Positions 1 to 8,800 of a stretch of DNA of 11,862 nt are shown piece by piece. Source of the DNA: Pseudomonadota bacterium (GTDB lineage Bacteria > Desulfobacterota > Syntrophia > Syntrophales > JADFWA01); assembly GCA_030612385.1 (NCBI GenBank), contig JAUWNZ010000017.1, positions 1-11,862 on the forward strand. Direction: 5' to 3'. The notes beneath the pieces were generated by a model that saw nothing but the letters and a program-made list of their open reading frames with translations, searched no databases and was not told the origin of the DNA. Made by a program: the position numbers and the translations under genes. Position 1 is the stretch's first letter, and each line of letters begins with the position of its first letter.

Positions 1-2
1 AT

Positions 3-179
3 ATAGTTACGTTGGAACGCTCCTTTGATAACGGTACTCTCTGGAAGGATGTTGAAAGCTATATTGCTGACGAGGAAGACACCCTTTATGAGACGGAAAA
101 GGATGTTATCTATCGGTTAGGGGTGAAGACAGGTGATTATGCCGGTGGTAGTACTATCCTTGTACGGATTAGCTTTTAG
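3..179 (+). CDS. C-terminal end of a small phage structural-type protein (5' end outside window)
   Basis: An open frame enters from the left edge and ends at TAG 177-179, giving 58 visible residues. It is too short for an ORF-length filter, but it abuts the next gene with only 8 bases between, and the ribosome binding site of that gene overlaps its stop. The visible part reads as a compact beta-strand protein with the phrases LERSFDNGTLWKDV, YRLGVKTGDY and a final ILVRISF. From memory, small proteins with a similar pattern (a 'response to a noisy value' style beta sandwich) sit between the capsid and tail genes of many podoviruses. Their function is unknown to me, so I do not assign one. The start and the full length cannot be seen. 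Confidence 0.6.
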   Translation: MVTLERSFDNGTLWKDVESYIADEEDTLYETEKDVIYRLGVKTGDYAGGSTILVRISF

Positions 180-183
180 GAGA
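178..183 (+). promoter_or_regulatory. Ribosome binding site of the tail tubular protein A-like gene
   Basis: AGGAGA ends four bases before ATG 188 and overlaps the TAG stop of the preceding gene. It is one of the strongest Shine-Dalgarno matches in the window and fixes the start at 188. Confidence 0.7.
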
Positions 184-187
184 TATT

Positions 188-751
188 ATGTCCAGCCAGG
201 TAGAGATAGTCAACCAAGGACTCACTCTTATAGGAGACCAGATCATTGCCGCCATGTCAGACGATAATGACCGGGCAAGGGTAGCAACCTTATTCTTTGA
301 TGACATGAGAGACGCTGTCTTGCGAACGCATCCTTGGGGGTTTGCCAAAACAAGGGCAGAACTTGCTGAAGCTGCCGGAACACCTGAGTTCGATTATACC
401 CATCATTTCACCTTGCCTGGCAACTGTCTACGAGTTTTGGAAGTCGAGGAAGATCATCCTGGACAAATAGAATATTCCATAGAGGGCCGTAAGCTCCTTT
501 GTTACGAATCCACAATGAAGATCTTGTATATTGCCAAAGTTACAGAGACGGGAAACTTTGATGCCCTATTCTGTGACTGCCTGTCTGCACGACTTGCGAT
601 GGCATTCGCAATGGCGTTGTCGAAGCAGAAAACGTTGATCGAAATGGCGGCAAGGATATATGAAATGAAGATAGGCGAAGCAAAAACCGTAGATGGGTTA
701 GAATCAGTCAGGAGAGAGATCTACAACCAAACATTAACAGGTATCCGATGA
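188..751 (+). CDS. Tail tubular protein A-like head-tail connector (T7 gp11-like)
   Basis: This 187-residue protein is close to the size of T7 gp11 (196 residues), which forms the ring joining the portal to the nozzle in short-tailed phages. The family pattern is visible. An N-terminal helical part contains VNQGLTLIGDQII (about residues 8-20) and the phrase RTHPWGFAKTRAELAEAAG (about 47-65). A beta segment with FTLPGNCLRVLEV (about 74-86) follows, and then a C-terminal helical part rich in Ala and Met. The xxPWxFA and LPxxxLRVL phrases are the best hallmarks. The start has a strong AGGAGA site. The stop overlaps the next start as ATGA, so translation with the nozzle-like gene is probably coupled. 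Position directly before a tail tubular protein B-like gene is the same as in T7. The assignment is by pattern recognition and was not searched. Confidence 0.8.
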   Translation: MSSQVEIVNQGLTLIGDQIIAAMSDDNDRARVATLFFDDMRDAVLRTHPWGFAKTRAELAEAAGTPEFDYTHHFTLPGNCLRVLEVEEDHPGQIEYSIEGRKLLCYESTMKILYIAKVTETGNFDALFCDCLSARLAMAFAMALSKQKTLIEMAARIYEMKIGEAKTVDGLESVRREIYNQTLTGIR

Positions 752-3318
752 GATTAAGACCACTACAGACATCATTCACGGGGGGGGAAATTGCACCACG
801 CCTTTTTGAGAGGTCAGACCTGGCAAAATACTGGAATTCATTGGAGACCTTGGAGAACTTTGTATTACTTCCTTATGGGGGGGTAGCTCGCAGAAGTGGA
901 TTGCACTTTGTGTGTGCTCAAAAGACCGAAACACGCAAAGCTCGTTTAATCCCGTTCCAGTTTTCAACGGAACAGGCCTATATCATTGAGGCCGGACATA
1001 CTTACTTCAGGTTCTATATGAATCATGGGCAGATTCAAGCGACTGCTGATGCTGATACCGTTCTGCTTCTGCACATGAACGGTGTTGATGGAAGCCAAAC
1101 GTTTACTGATGATAGCATTACACCACATACGCCGGTTGCCCACGGAACTGCACAGGTTGATACAGATCAAAACAAGTTTGGGGGTGCCTCGGGGTTATTT
1201 GATGCGGCGGCCGAAAGCTATATATCCGTACCTGACCATGCGGACTTTGATTTCAGTGCAGATAATGTATTTACCATAGAAGCCAATATCCGGATATCAG
1301 CACTCCAGACCAGTTGTCTCGTTAGGCAGGAGACGGACAATAACAACTTCTTCCATGTATATGCTACGGAGAGCTTCGGAGAAGGGAGCATAACTTTTTC
1401 AGTTAGAAACGGTGGGAATTGGCAGACTCTTTCTTCAGCGGCAGGAACTATAAGCGTTGACACGTGGCATCATATCAGGATAGTTGGGGATGGCACGAAC
1501 TATTACCTGTTTGTAGATGGAGAAAAACTTGTTGAACAGGCAATCACTCAAAGTATGCAAAACTTTACTGGGCAACTGATTATCGGGGCTAATATCACGC
1601 CAAGCATTTACTATACTGGATGGATGGATGAACTCAGAATTTCAGATGCTGCCCGGTCAACTGCTGATTTTGAACCACCTACAATAGAATACCCTCTTAC
1701 CGGTACTGCGTATGAAATAGAAACGCCATATCTGGAAGTTGACCTCCCGCGACTCAAATACTTTTCATCATTTGACACAATGTATATCTTCCACCCTGAT
1801 CATGCCTGGAGAAAACTTACACGCACAGGCCATGCGACTTGGTCGTTAGATGTAGTTGATCATACTAATGGGCCGTGGCTGGGGGAAAAGACTGATGTTG
1901 CTTTTACGCCTTCAGCTACAACGGGGGCTATCACGATTACAGCAGATGGTGCGTTCTTTCTGGCGGGGCATGTTGGTGCCTTACTGCGGTTGTATACCAC
2001 TGCATGGGGATATGTGAAAATCACAGGGGTAACAGACGCCACACATGCGGCCGGAACGGTAGTCAATGTACTGGGGGGGGCAGGCGCCACGTCTAAGTAT
2101 CAAGAGGGGGCCTGGTCTGGTGTAAGAGGCTATCCTTCTTCAGGGTGTTTTAATGAGGAATCTCTTGTTGCCATTGCGAATGATAATCAACCTCAAACAG
2201 TCTGGGCCTCGCAGAAGGGTGATTATGAAAATTTCCTTCTTGGTGCTGATGATGATGATGCTTTTATCTACACTATTCCGGCAAGCAATAGGATTTTATG
2301 GCCTGGAACTATCAGGGAGCTGATATTGGGAACCGGAGACGGGTCATACAATATGACTGGTGGCGCTGATGATTATATCTCGCCTACTAACGTCAGGGTT
2401 AGGCCAAGTATGGCAATTGGGGCAATGGATCATGCTCCAATTCCTGTAAACAATTCTCTACTCTTCTGGCAGAAAGGCGGGCGGAAACTCCGGGAATTAA
2501 CTCATGATCCCAATTCATACTATGCGGATACTTATGTGGCGCCTGATATGTCTCTATTGGCTGATCATATCACTGAAGGCGGCATTAAATATTCTGCTTG
2601 GCAACAGGAACCTAACTCTGTATTGTGGACGAACAGGGCGGATGGGGTTTTGTTAAGCTTGACCTATATGCGCCGAGAGGAAGTAGTCGGATGGGCAAGG
2701 CATATTACAGACGGAGAAGTCGAAAGCGTTGCTGTCATTCCAGATCCAGAAGATAAGTTCAATGAAGTATGGGCAACGGTGAAAAGGACTGTTGACGGTA
2801 ATGTCCACAGATATATTGAGTATATGGATCCTGACATGATGGTTGACTCCGGGATTACCTATTCAGGAGCCAACGTTGGGTCTGTGTCGGGAATAGGCCA
2901 CCTGGAAGGCAAGACAGTTGATATCGTTGCGGACGGTGTCGAGTATGCCCAGGAGGAAGTCATAGGGGGTGAGGTGACTATTGATCCTGTGGCGGGTGAA
3001 ATCCAGCTTGGTCTGCCCTATACCTCGAAGCTGGTTACTATGAAGCCGGTCGTAAACTCGGAAGGTGGCACAACTGCAGGCTTGCCAAAGAAATGGGCTG
3101 AATGTTGGGCTTCAGTCTTCGAAACGTCTGGGCTTACGATCAATGGTGAGATTATTGATTTTCGTCCTGCTGGGCTCCCGTTAGGTGATGCTATCCCTTT
3201 GTATACCGGGAATAAAACGGTTAGCCAATTAGGGTGGAACGATGGAAGAATAACAATCGAACATGCACAGCCCTTGCCATGCACCATATTATCTATATTC
3301 GGGGTATTGGAAACCTAA
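748..3318 (+). CDS. Tail tubular protein B / nozzle-like protein with inserted LamG lectin domain (T7 gp12-like)
   Basis: This 856-residue protein is the likely distal tail tube or nozzle protein. The N-terminal phrases SFTGGEIAPRLFERSDLAKY (about 9-28), NFVLLPYGGVARRSGLHFV (about 37-55) and RLIPFQFSTEQAYIIEAG (about 66-83) are typical of large podovirus tail tubular B proteins. So are YEIETPYLEVDLPRLKYFSS (about 322-341), MYIFHPDHAWRKLTRTGH, the DDDDAFIYTIPASNRILW stretch and WARHITDGEVESVAVIP. Between about residues 103 and 312 sits a foreign-looking LamG/concanavalin-like domain, annotated separately. Without it the core is about 645 residues, shorter than T7 gp12 (794). The start ATG overlaps the upstream stop as ATGA and has a weak AGG at about 7 bases. 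The gene holds three long G tracts (see findings). It probably functions in the virion as the tail end through which DNA leaves; the lectin part may add receptor binding. Confidence 0.82.
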   Translation: MRLRPLQTSFTGGEIAPRLFERSDLAKYWNSLETLENFVLLPYGGVARRSGLHFVCAQKTETRKARLIPFQFSTEQAYIIEAGHTYFRFYMNHGQIQATADADTVLLLHMNGVDGSQTFTDDSITPHTPVAHGTAQVDTDQNKFGGASGLFDAAAESYISVPDHADFDFSADNVFTIEANIRISALQTSCLVRQETDNNNFFHVYATESFGEGSITFSVRNGGNWQTLSSAAGTISVDTWHHIRIVGDGTNYYLFVDGEKLVEQAITQSMQNFTGQLIIGANITPSIYYTGWMDELRISDAARSTADFEPPTIEYPLTGTAYEIETPYLEVDLPRLKYFSSFDTMYIFHPDHAWRKLTRTGHATWSLDVVDHTNGPWLGEKTDVAFTPSATTGAITITADGAFFLAGHVGALLRLYTTAWGYVKITGVTDATHAAGTVVNVLGGAGATSKYQEGAWSGVRGYPSSGCFNEESLVAIANDNQPQTVWASQKGDYENFLLGADDDDAFIYTIPASNRILWPGTIRELILGTGDGSYNMTGGADDYISPTNVRVRPSMAIGAMDHAPIPVNNSLLFWQKGGRKLRELTHDPNSYYADTYVAPDMSLLADHITEGGIKYSAWQQEPNSVLWTNRADGVLLSLTYMRREEVVGWARHITDGEVESVAVIPDPEDKFNEVWATVKRTVDGNVHRYIEYMDPDMMVDSGITYSGANVGSVSGIGHLEGKTVDIVADGVEYAQEEVIGGEVTIDPVAGEIQLGLPYTSKLVTMKPVVNSEGGTTAGLPKKWAECWASVFETSGLTINGEIIDFRPAGLPLGDAIPLYTGNKTVSQLGWNDGRITIEHAQPLPCTILSIFGVLET
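1054..1683 (+). other. LamG / concanavalin A-like domain inserted in the nozzle-like protein (residues about 103-312)
   Basis: The segment opens with TVLLLHMNGVDGSQTFTDDS and includes FGGASGLFDAAAESYISVPD, FTIEANIRI and the pair DTWHHIRIVGDGTNYYLFVDG. It closes with GWMDELRISDAARSTADFEP. These are the usual marks of Laminin G_3 type jelly-roll domains: 'LLHxxG' at the front, 'WhHvxVxxDGtxxxLyvDG' in the middle and 'iDElRIsxxAR' at the end. On either side the normal tail tubular B sequence continues (FRFYMNHGQI before, YEIETPY after), so the domain interrupts one parent fold in a loop. Such domains commonly bind carbohydrates, but no specific ligand can be read from the sequence. The boundaries are approximate. 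Confidence 0.8.
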
Positions 3319-3767
3319 TGACATACAGAATCGAACCATTTAAGAAAGAACACCTGGCACAAATGGAAGTTGGGCCTGACACGAAACGAATGATTGAGTT
3401 CATTGGCGGAGATGTCTTCTCCAGTAATCTCCAAACGAACGGGCCTGCATATAGCGGATTTGCGGATGAGGATATTGTGGTGATTGGTGGTGTAAATATA
3501 TTATGGCGAGGTGTAGGGGAAGCCTGGGCGATGTTAGGAACCGGTTATCAAGGACACGGGTTATTCATTCATAGGCGTACCGGTGAATATTTGAAACATA
3601 TAATCAAAACTTTCAACCTCCAAAGAGTACAAGCTGTTGTAATGAAGAACCATTGGGCTGGCATGGAGTGGATGAATCGATTAGGGTTTGAACTCGAAGG
3701 GGACTTACGTTGTTATTTTAATGGGAAGGATTATTTAAGATATGCTAAAATTATCGAGGTGACATAA
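3318..3767 (+). CDS. Small GNAT-fold-like protein at the T7 gp13 position
   Basis: The protein has 149 residues from ATG 3318; T7 gp13 has 138. A longer reading starting at 3234 exists, but its extra 28 residues lie inside the nozzle gene and look unrelated. The 3318 start forms a TAATG coupling with the upstream stop, and the protein then begins with the natural-looking MTYRIEPFKKEHLAQME. The body follows an acetyltransferase (GNAT) plan. There is a strand IVVIGGVNILW (about 53-63), then EAWAMLGTGYQGHGL, a helix IHRRTGEYLKHIIKTF (84-99), a strand RVQAVVM (103-109), and GMEWMNRLGFELEGDLR (115-131). The acetyl-CoA loop (Q/R-x-x-G-x-G/A) is only partly kept: Q78-G-H-G81-L-F83, with Phe in place of the final Gly/Ala. 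A structural or assembly role is therefore as plausible as catalysis. Proteins with this fold at this position are common in podovirus morphogenesis modules. No strong Shine-Dalgarno site is visible. Confidence 0.72.
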   Translation: MTYRIEPFKKEHLAQMEVGPDTKRMIEFIGGDVFSSNLQTNGPAYSGFADEDIVVIGGVNILWRGVGEAWAMLGTGYQGHGLFIHRRTGEYLKHIIKTFNLQRVQAVVMKNHWAGMEWMNRLGFELEGDLRCYFNGKDYLRYAKIIEVT

Positions 3768-4216
3768 TGGCAGCCTCAACAGCAATATTGGTTGTCGCAG
3801 CGGTATCAGCGGCTACAACTGCCTACGCATCATATGAGACCGGACGGCAACAAAGAAAGGTCGGTAGGGCTAATGCTAAGATGCTTGAACACGAAGCTGA
3901 ACAAGCCCGGTATTCGGCCAAGGTTAAGGCAGAGCGATACAAAAGGGAAGCCGCACGCCGGATGGGACAAATGCGAGCGGGTTATGCAGTGTCAGGGGTT
4001 GACGTAGAGGGGACTCCTCTCCTTGTGCTCATGGAGAGTGCATCAGAAGCCGCAAAGGATGAAGAACGGATCAGGCAAGGTGGGGAACAGCAGGCTTGGG
4101 GGTTGTTGTCGAGGGCTAACATACAACGCATAGGTGGGAAAGGTGCTTATACCGCAGGGGCTATGGGTGCCGGATCGTCTCTCCTTGGTGGGGCGGCACG
4201 AGTTTTGAAAGGATAA
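3767..4216 (+). CDS. Internal virion / core protein, gp14-like
   Basis: A 149-residue protein (T7 gp14 has 196). It opens with a hydrophobic, Ala-rich segment (ILVVAAVSAATTAYASY, about 7-23). A long charged helix likely to form a coiled coil follows (about 24-68, many Lys, Arg, Glu and Ala). Next comes the phrase GYAVSGVDVEGTPLLVLMES (about 72-91), then another helix (AAKDEERIRQGGEQQAWGLL). The C-terminus is Gly/Ala-rich and small-residue (GAYTAGAMGAGSSLLGGAA). A membrane-compatible start, a basic helix, a 'SGVxxxGTPLxVL' phrase and a Gly/Ala tail are typical of the gp14-type ejection protein, which in T7 inserts in the outer membrane during infection. The gene couples to its upstream neighbour by TAATG and has a GAGGTG site about 5 bases before the start. 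Both neighbours support the call. Confidence 0.75.
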   Translation: MAASTAILVVAAVSAATTAYASYETGRQQRKVGRANAKMLEHEAEQARYSAKVKAERYKREAARRMGQMRAGYAVSGVDVEGTPLLVLMESASEAAKDEERIRQGGEQQAWGLLSRANIQRIGGKGAYTAGAMGAGSSLLGGAARVLKG

Positions 4217-4220
4217 AATA

Positions 4221-5849
4221 ATGAGAATTAAACCTATAAGGTCACAAGTAGATCCGGCTGTGGTGTCTGCACCTGTGGCCCCGTTAGATGTCAGTACGGG
4301 GTTTGCACAAGGCCTGGGCCAAATAGGGCAAGCTATAGGAGAGGCTGGGGAAGCTATCCAGACAGTTGAGCGTAGAAAGAAAGCCTTTGATGATTCTACT
4401 TCTTTAACAGAGTTGACCAGTGAGGCCAAGGTTCTTTTTGCCGAACATTCTGAACTGATAAAGATGTCAGATTATAATGACATTCCCACCGCCAAGAAAG
4501 AGGGCCTTGAACGTATAAAAGCTACTATGTCAGATAGAGCCTCTAAGGTTAATCAGGAAGTGGTAGCTAACTGGCAAAAAGTCTGGAGCGTGTTGAATGC
4601 AGAATCAATAATTGAAACGGGCAGGATTGAGACAGAGAAGTTCCGTCAGAATACTATTGCCGGTGTGGTGAATTACACAAATATTATGGAAGATGAAGCG
4701 GTCAAGGCCATAATCGAAGGTGATGAGGAAAAACGGGATATAATCTTTGAAGCTGTAAATAATGCCATAAATAATGTACAGGCAAACTTTCGTGTGCCGG
4801 GGCACCAAGCAGAAGCATGGAAAGAGCAATTTAAAAACAATGTGGAAACTCATATAAGAGCAGTTGAAAAGGAATCAGAAAGGCAAAAAGAGAAAGGTGT
4901 AATAACGAATGCCTATATTGGGATATCACAACAGGCAAGAGATCCTATCACCAAGAAAGTTGATTATGCCCTGGCTTACAAATTATTAAGAACTCCTCAA
5001 ACCCTTAAGGATTATGACATAACAGCAGAACAAAAAAAAGAGCTGACCCTTATCTTGCAGAATGATGAAGCAAGACAGAGAGAAACTGACGATGTTGTAA
5101 AAGAACAGCAACGTGGTGAGATTTTGACCGGCATTATTAGCGGGGAAATTACTTTTGACATGATTGAAGATTCTGAGCTATCGGCGAATGAGAAATACAA
5201 TCTTAAAACCACTATTGAAAAACGGAATAAAGCGATTGTTGCCGGGGAAAAAGATCCATACCAAGAGTATGATCCTGGGAAAAGAGCAGAAATATCACGG
5301 CTTATCCGTACTGACCCTGAAGAAATCACAGATAAAGGTGGAATTGAATGGATCTATGAGCATGTCGGATTGGGCAAGAAAGGTGGACTTACGATTGAAC
5401 AGGCCGAACGTTTTGCAAATGATTACAAGAAAAGGAATTCACCTGGCAAAGGGCCTACAGCTCAACAAACATATAAGGAAGCTGTTGGGAGCCTTGATTT
5501 GTTCAGAAAGAATTGGTTCTTCATTGAAGCGGAACCTGGGGATGATGTTTCAAACAAAGAGCAGTCGGAGAATGAACAAATATATGGTCAACTCGTTGAG
5601 GAACTTGAAGACAGAGTCAATGCAGGAGAAAAGCCCTACGAGGTATTAGAGGACATTGCAAAGCCTTACGCAACAGCAAACGCAGAGGGAATGTTTAGCC
5701 GGTTTTTTTCTTGGGCGGGTGGGTTATACTCTGACGAGGCAATAGAGGAAGAACCCGGAAGTAAAAGGGAACAGGCAATAAAACTTCTAAGGGAAAACAG
5801 AAAGTTGGTAAACGAAGAAACAATTAAAACAGTCATGGATCAATTATAA
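4221..5849 (+). CDS. Putative internal virion (ejection) protein, gp15-like by position
   Basis: A 542-residue, strongly charged and mostly helical protein with no signal peptide and no membrane segment. The N-terminus (MRIKPIRSQVDPAVVSAPVA) runs into an amphipathic stretch GFAQGLGQIGQAIGEAGEAI (about 28-47), a start I associate with gp15-like ejection proteins of podoviruses. The rest alternates Glu/Lys-rich helices, a LLRTPQTLKDYDITAEQKKE segment near residue 253 and a region near 380-410 with GLTIEQAERFANDYKKR. I see no catalytic motif. T7 gp15 has 747 residues, so this is a shorter analogue at best. The identification rests mainly on its place between the gp14-like and gp16-like genes and on the helical composition. 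AAAGGA precedes ATG 4221, and the stop overlaps the next start as TAATG. The gene contains an A8 run at 5032-5039 without a productive alternative frame. Confidence 0.6.
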   Translation: MRIKPIRSQVDPAVVSAPVAPLDVSTGFAQGLGQIGQAIGEAGEAIQTVERRKKAFDDSTSLTELTSEAKVLFAEHSELIKMSDYNDIPTAKKEGLERIKATMSDRASKVNQEVVANWQKVWSVLNAESIIETGRIETEKFRQNTIAGVVNYTNIMEDEAVKAIIEGDEEKRDIIFEAVNNAINNVQANFRVPGHQAEAWKEQFKNNVETHIRAVEKESERQKEKGVITNAYIGISQQARDPITKKVDYALAYKLLRTPQTLKDYDITAEQKKELTLILQNDEARQRETDDVVKEQQRGEILTGIISGEITFDMIEDSELSANEKYNLKTTIEKRNKAIVAGEKDPYQEYDPGKRAEISRLIRTDPEEITDKGGIEWIYEHVGLGKKGGLTIEQAERFANDYKKRNSPGKGPTAQQTYKEAVGSLDLFRKNWFFIEAEPGDDVSNKEQSENEQIYGQLVEELEDRVNAGEKPYEVLEDIAKPYATANAEGMFSRFFSWAGGLYSDEAIEEEPGSKREQAIKLLRENRKLVNEETIKTVMDQL

Positions 5850-8800
5850 TGCCTATCGACTTCTCTAACATACCGGACGAAATACCGCAAAACGCAGGCC
5901 CTGACTTGTCGGCTATACCTAATGCTGATTTGCAAAATAGTCAATCAGAAGCTAAAACGCAACTCGGGCAAGCATGGGAGACCTGCCAGGAAATTGGAAA
6001 CGTGTATCCATTGGCTGAAACTGCGGCTCACCTTGTTACATCATTATATGGTAATGCGGTGGCTGGTCTTGGTGGGTTAGCATCGTTACCGTTTGGCGTA
6101 GAAACATCGAAGAAAGTAATTAATACTATCAATAAATGGACTGTTTACCAGCCACAAACTGAAGCAGGTACGAAGCTAAGTCAGACAGCTTTATACCCTT
6201 TGGCGAAACTCGAACAGGCCGGAACGGCAATAAGTAAGGAAGTAATGGACAGAAGTGGGAACCCGTATCTCGCAACTGCGGCATATACTGCTATCGTTGG
6301 AGCTCCTGCTATAATAGGACTGCGGTTTCTTCCTAAAGCTATTCAAGGCAAGATTACAGCTTCATCCTCATGGCGGAGAATGACTATTAAAGAACGTGGG
6401 GTGGTCATACAGAGCTTAGAGGAAACAATAAGGAAGAATCCAAAGATGACAGAGGGTGAACTCGTCAGAAAGTCTGATTACTTCCGTGCGGAGGCTTTAA
6501 AGAAACGGGCAGAGGGAGAAAAGGCCGTTCCGGTTAAACCAAAACCTGTCAAGGTGTCGCCAGCCAGGAAAGCAGAGATGGAGAAAGCGGAGAAGTTCAA
6601 TCGGGAAGTTTCCGAGATAGTCCGGAATGAAACTGATTTAACTCCTGCTGAAATTGGTTCTGTTTTCTTTGATGAGATAAAGAAGGATTTAACGACCAAG
6701 GCTGATTCATTCCACGAACAGGGATATTATCCAACTACTGAAGAGCTAATATCAATAGACTTCAAAGACCATATTGACCTATCTCTTAAATATTTACATG
6801 ATCTTGTAAAAGAAGGTGAGCCAGGTAAACGGATCAGGATTGTTGATTATGATGGTACCGAAAAGTGGGTGGCCGTATCTACAACGTATCCAGATTTTAT
6901 GCGAGACAAAGGATTGACTGAGAAACAAGTTACGATGGCTCTTAATAAAGCTATTGCAGGTGAAAAGTTAGGCACAAAACAAACTGAGATTGTCCGAGAT
7001 GCCTTGGAATATGCCCAAGAAACGTTCCTGGAAGAAGTTGACAGGGCTGGTGGTGACTATGACACTGCCGAAGCGAGTATCGAAAAAGCGATTGATGCGT
7101 TATTTAAAAAGCCAGAGTTGTTAAAGGAAACGAAAATACACCTTGCTAAAATCAGAAAGGGACTGAAGCCGATAAAAATTGCTGCAAAGAAGCAAATTAG
7201 GATAGCTACAGGACAGATAAAAATAGATAAGATGGTGGAAGGGCTCACGGAACGCACGGCGTTAGCTGATCAAATTCGGTTTGAAGTCAGGGCTGCACGA
7301 GATGCGTTCAGGGCTGGTAAAGTAGAAGCTACGGAAGTCCACAAGAAAAAAGCAATCACGTTATATAGAAGGCGCGAACGATTAAGGGCTATCCGTGATT
7401 ATCTGGTCATCCCTGAAAGCATCATGAAGAAACTCACAAAGGGCCGGGACATTGGCTTGATGTCTGACTGGGAGTTCAAACAATACAAAGACAGTTTGCT
7501 TTTCAAATCTGTCGAGCTTACCAAGCAAGCCGAAGCCAAAGCAAAGTTGATGAAATTAATATCTGACAAGAGACTTCGCAAGGTTGATAATTACCGGAGA
7601 GCCCTAGAACTTCCTCCTATTGGAAAAATGACAACTGCGCAACTTGGAGAATTTGAAACGCTTCTTGAGCCATTCGCTGAGGATGATATATTTCTAAACG
7701 AGAGAGAGCTTGAAACGGTTGACAGGACGGATCTGAAAGGCATTAGGACTTGGAGGGAAGCGAGGTTGAAACTTGCCGAAGAGACTGGAGCGACACTTGA
7801 AGATATAGAATCAATCAAAGTTACTGAACTTGACGAATACCGCTATGACACAGCTCTCGCAGAGCGGAACCCTTTCTATCGAATGTTAGTCACTGAATCT
7901 GTCAGGAAAATGCTCGAAGCTGATGCAAGATATTATGAAGTTGAAACAAAGGCCATCAAGCTGGCAAAGAAAGCGGAGAAATCCAGGAAAAGAGGGTTGC
8001 TTGAAAGAGCGATACCACAAGACAAGCAGATCATGGAATATCTCGAAGCTCATAAAGAATTCAAAACTGAGTTAGCCAAGGAGATGACTCCGGAACAATT
8101 AGATTATGCTCATTACATTGAGGAATATTTTGAGAATGCCTTAGAATACCTTATCAAAACACAGGCTTTAACAAAAGGTAGGGAAAACTATTTTGTCCAT
8201 ATGCGAAGGACTTTTCTTGAGGAAGTGAGGGAGTCCGGGTTGAAAAAAGCCTTTCAAAGCATATACAGGAATTACATTCAGGATGAAGCTGTCTTTACTA
8301 TCCTGGATGAGGACACGGGAAACATCCTTCCATTAGAAAAGTTCTTCCAGTTCTCTCTTCATAGATCCGGGGAGCTCTTGCCGACATCAAATATAACAAA
8401 AGCCTTTACTGCATATGTCAAAATGTTTGAGAGGAAAATGGCTTATGATGAGCTTATCCCAAAGATGGACATTTACGCACAAGCCTTAACCCCCCAGGTA
8501 TTCACTTTGAGAGGGTTAGAAGTTGATAGGTCAATCAAGAAGTTCGTTTACAAATACATCAACAACAAGAAAGGCCGCCGGATCAGATGGATATCAAAAC
8601 AAAACGGCAAGATTGACATGACAATCCGGGCGGTTAGGACTTTCACAACTATATTGGACTTGGGTCTTAATATCCCTGTCAGTCTTGCATCTATTATTGG
8701 AGAGCAAGCAACTACGTTTGAAGGGCTTGGGATTAAAAAATCCGCTCTTGGAGTAACGCGGCTTAGAACGAAAAAGGGCAAACAGATTGTCAAGGATAAT

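Noticed and set aside
3234..3317. A longer start for the gp13-like gene, adding 28 residues.
   Set aside because: The added part lies inside the nozzle gene, looks unlike the rest of the protein and has no ribosome binding site. The TAATG junction at 3318 matches the other junctions.
5032..5039. An A8 run that could act as a frameshift site in the 542-residue gene.
   Set aside because: Both alternative frames meet a stop soon after (the +1 frame within a few codons), and no downstream gene lies in position to be fused.
5164..5649. A 161-codon + strand frame within the 542-residue gene.
   Set aside because: It overlaps the longer gene in another frame. Its Lys/Met/Ser-rich composition and lack of a ribosome binding site mark it as a shadow frame.
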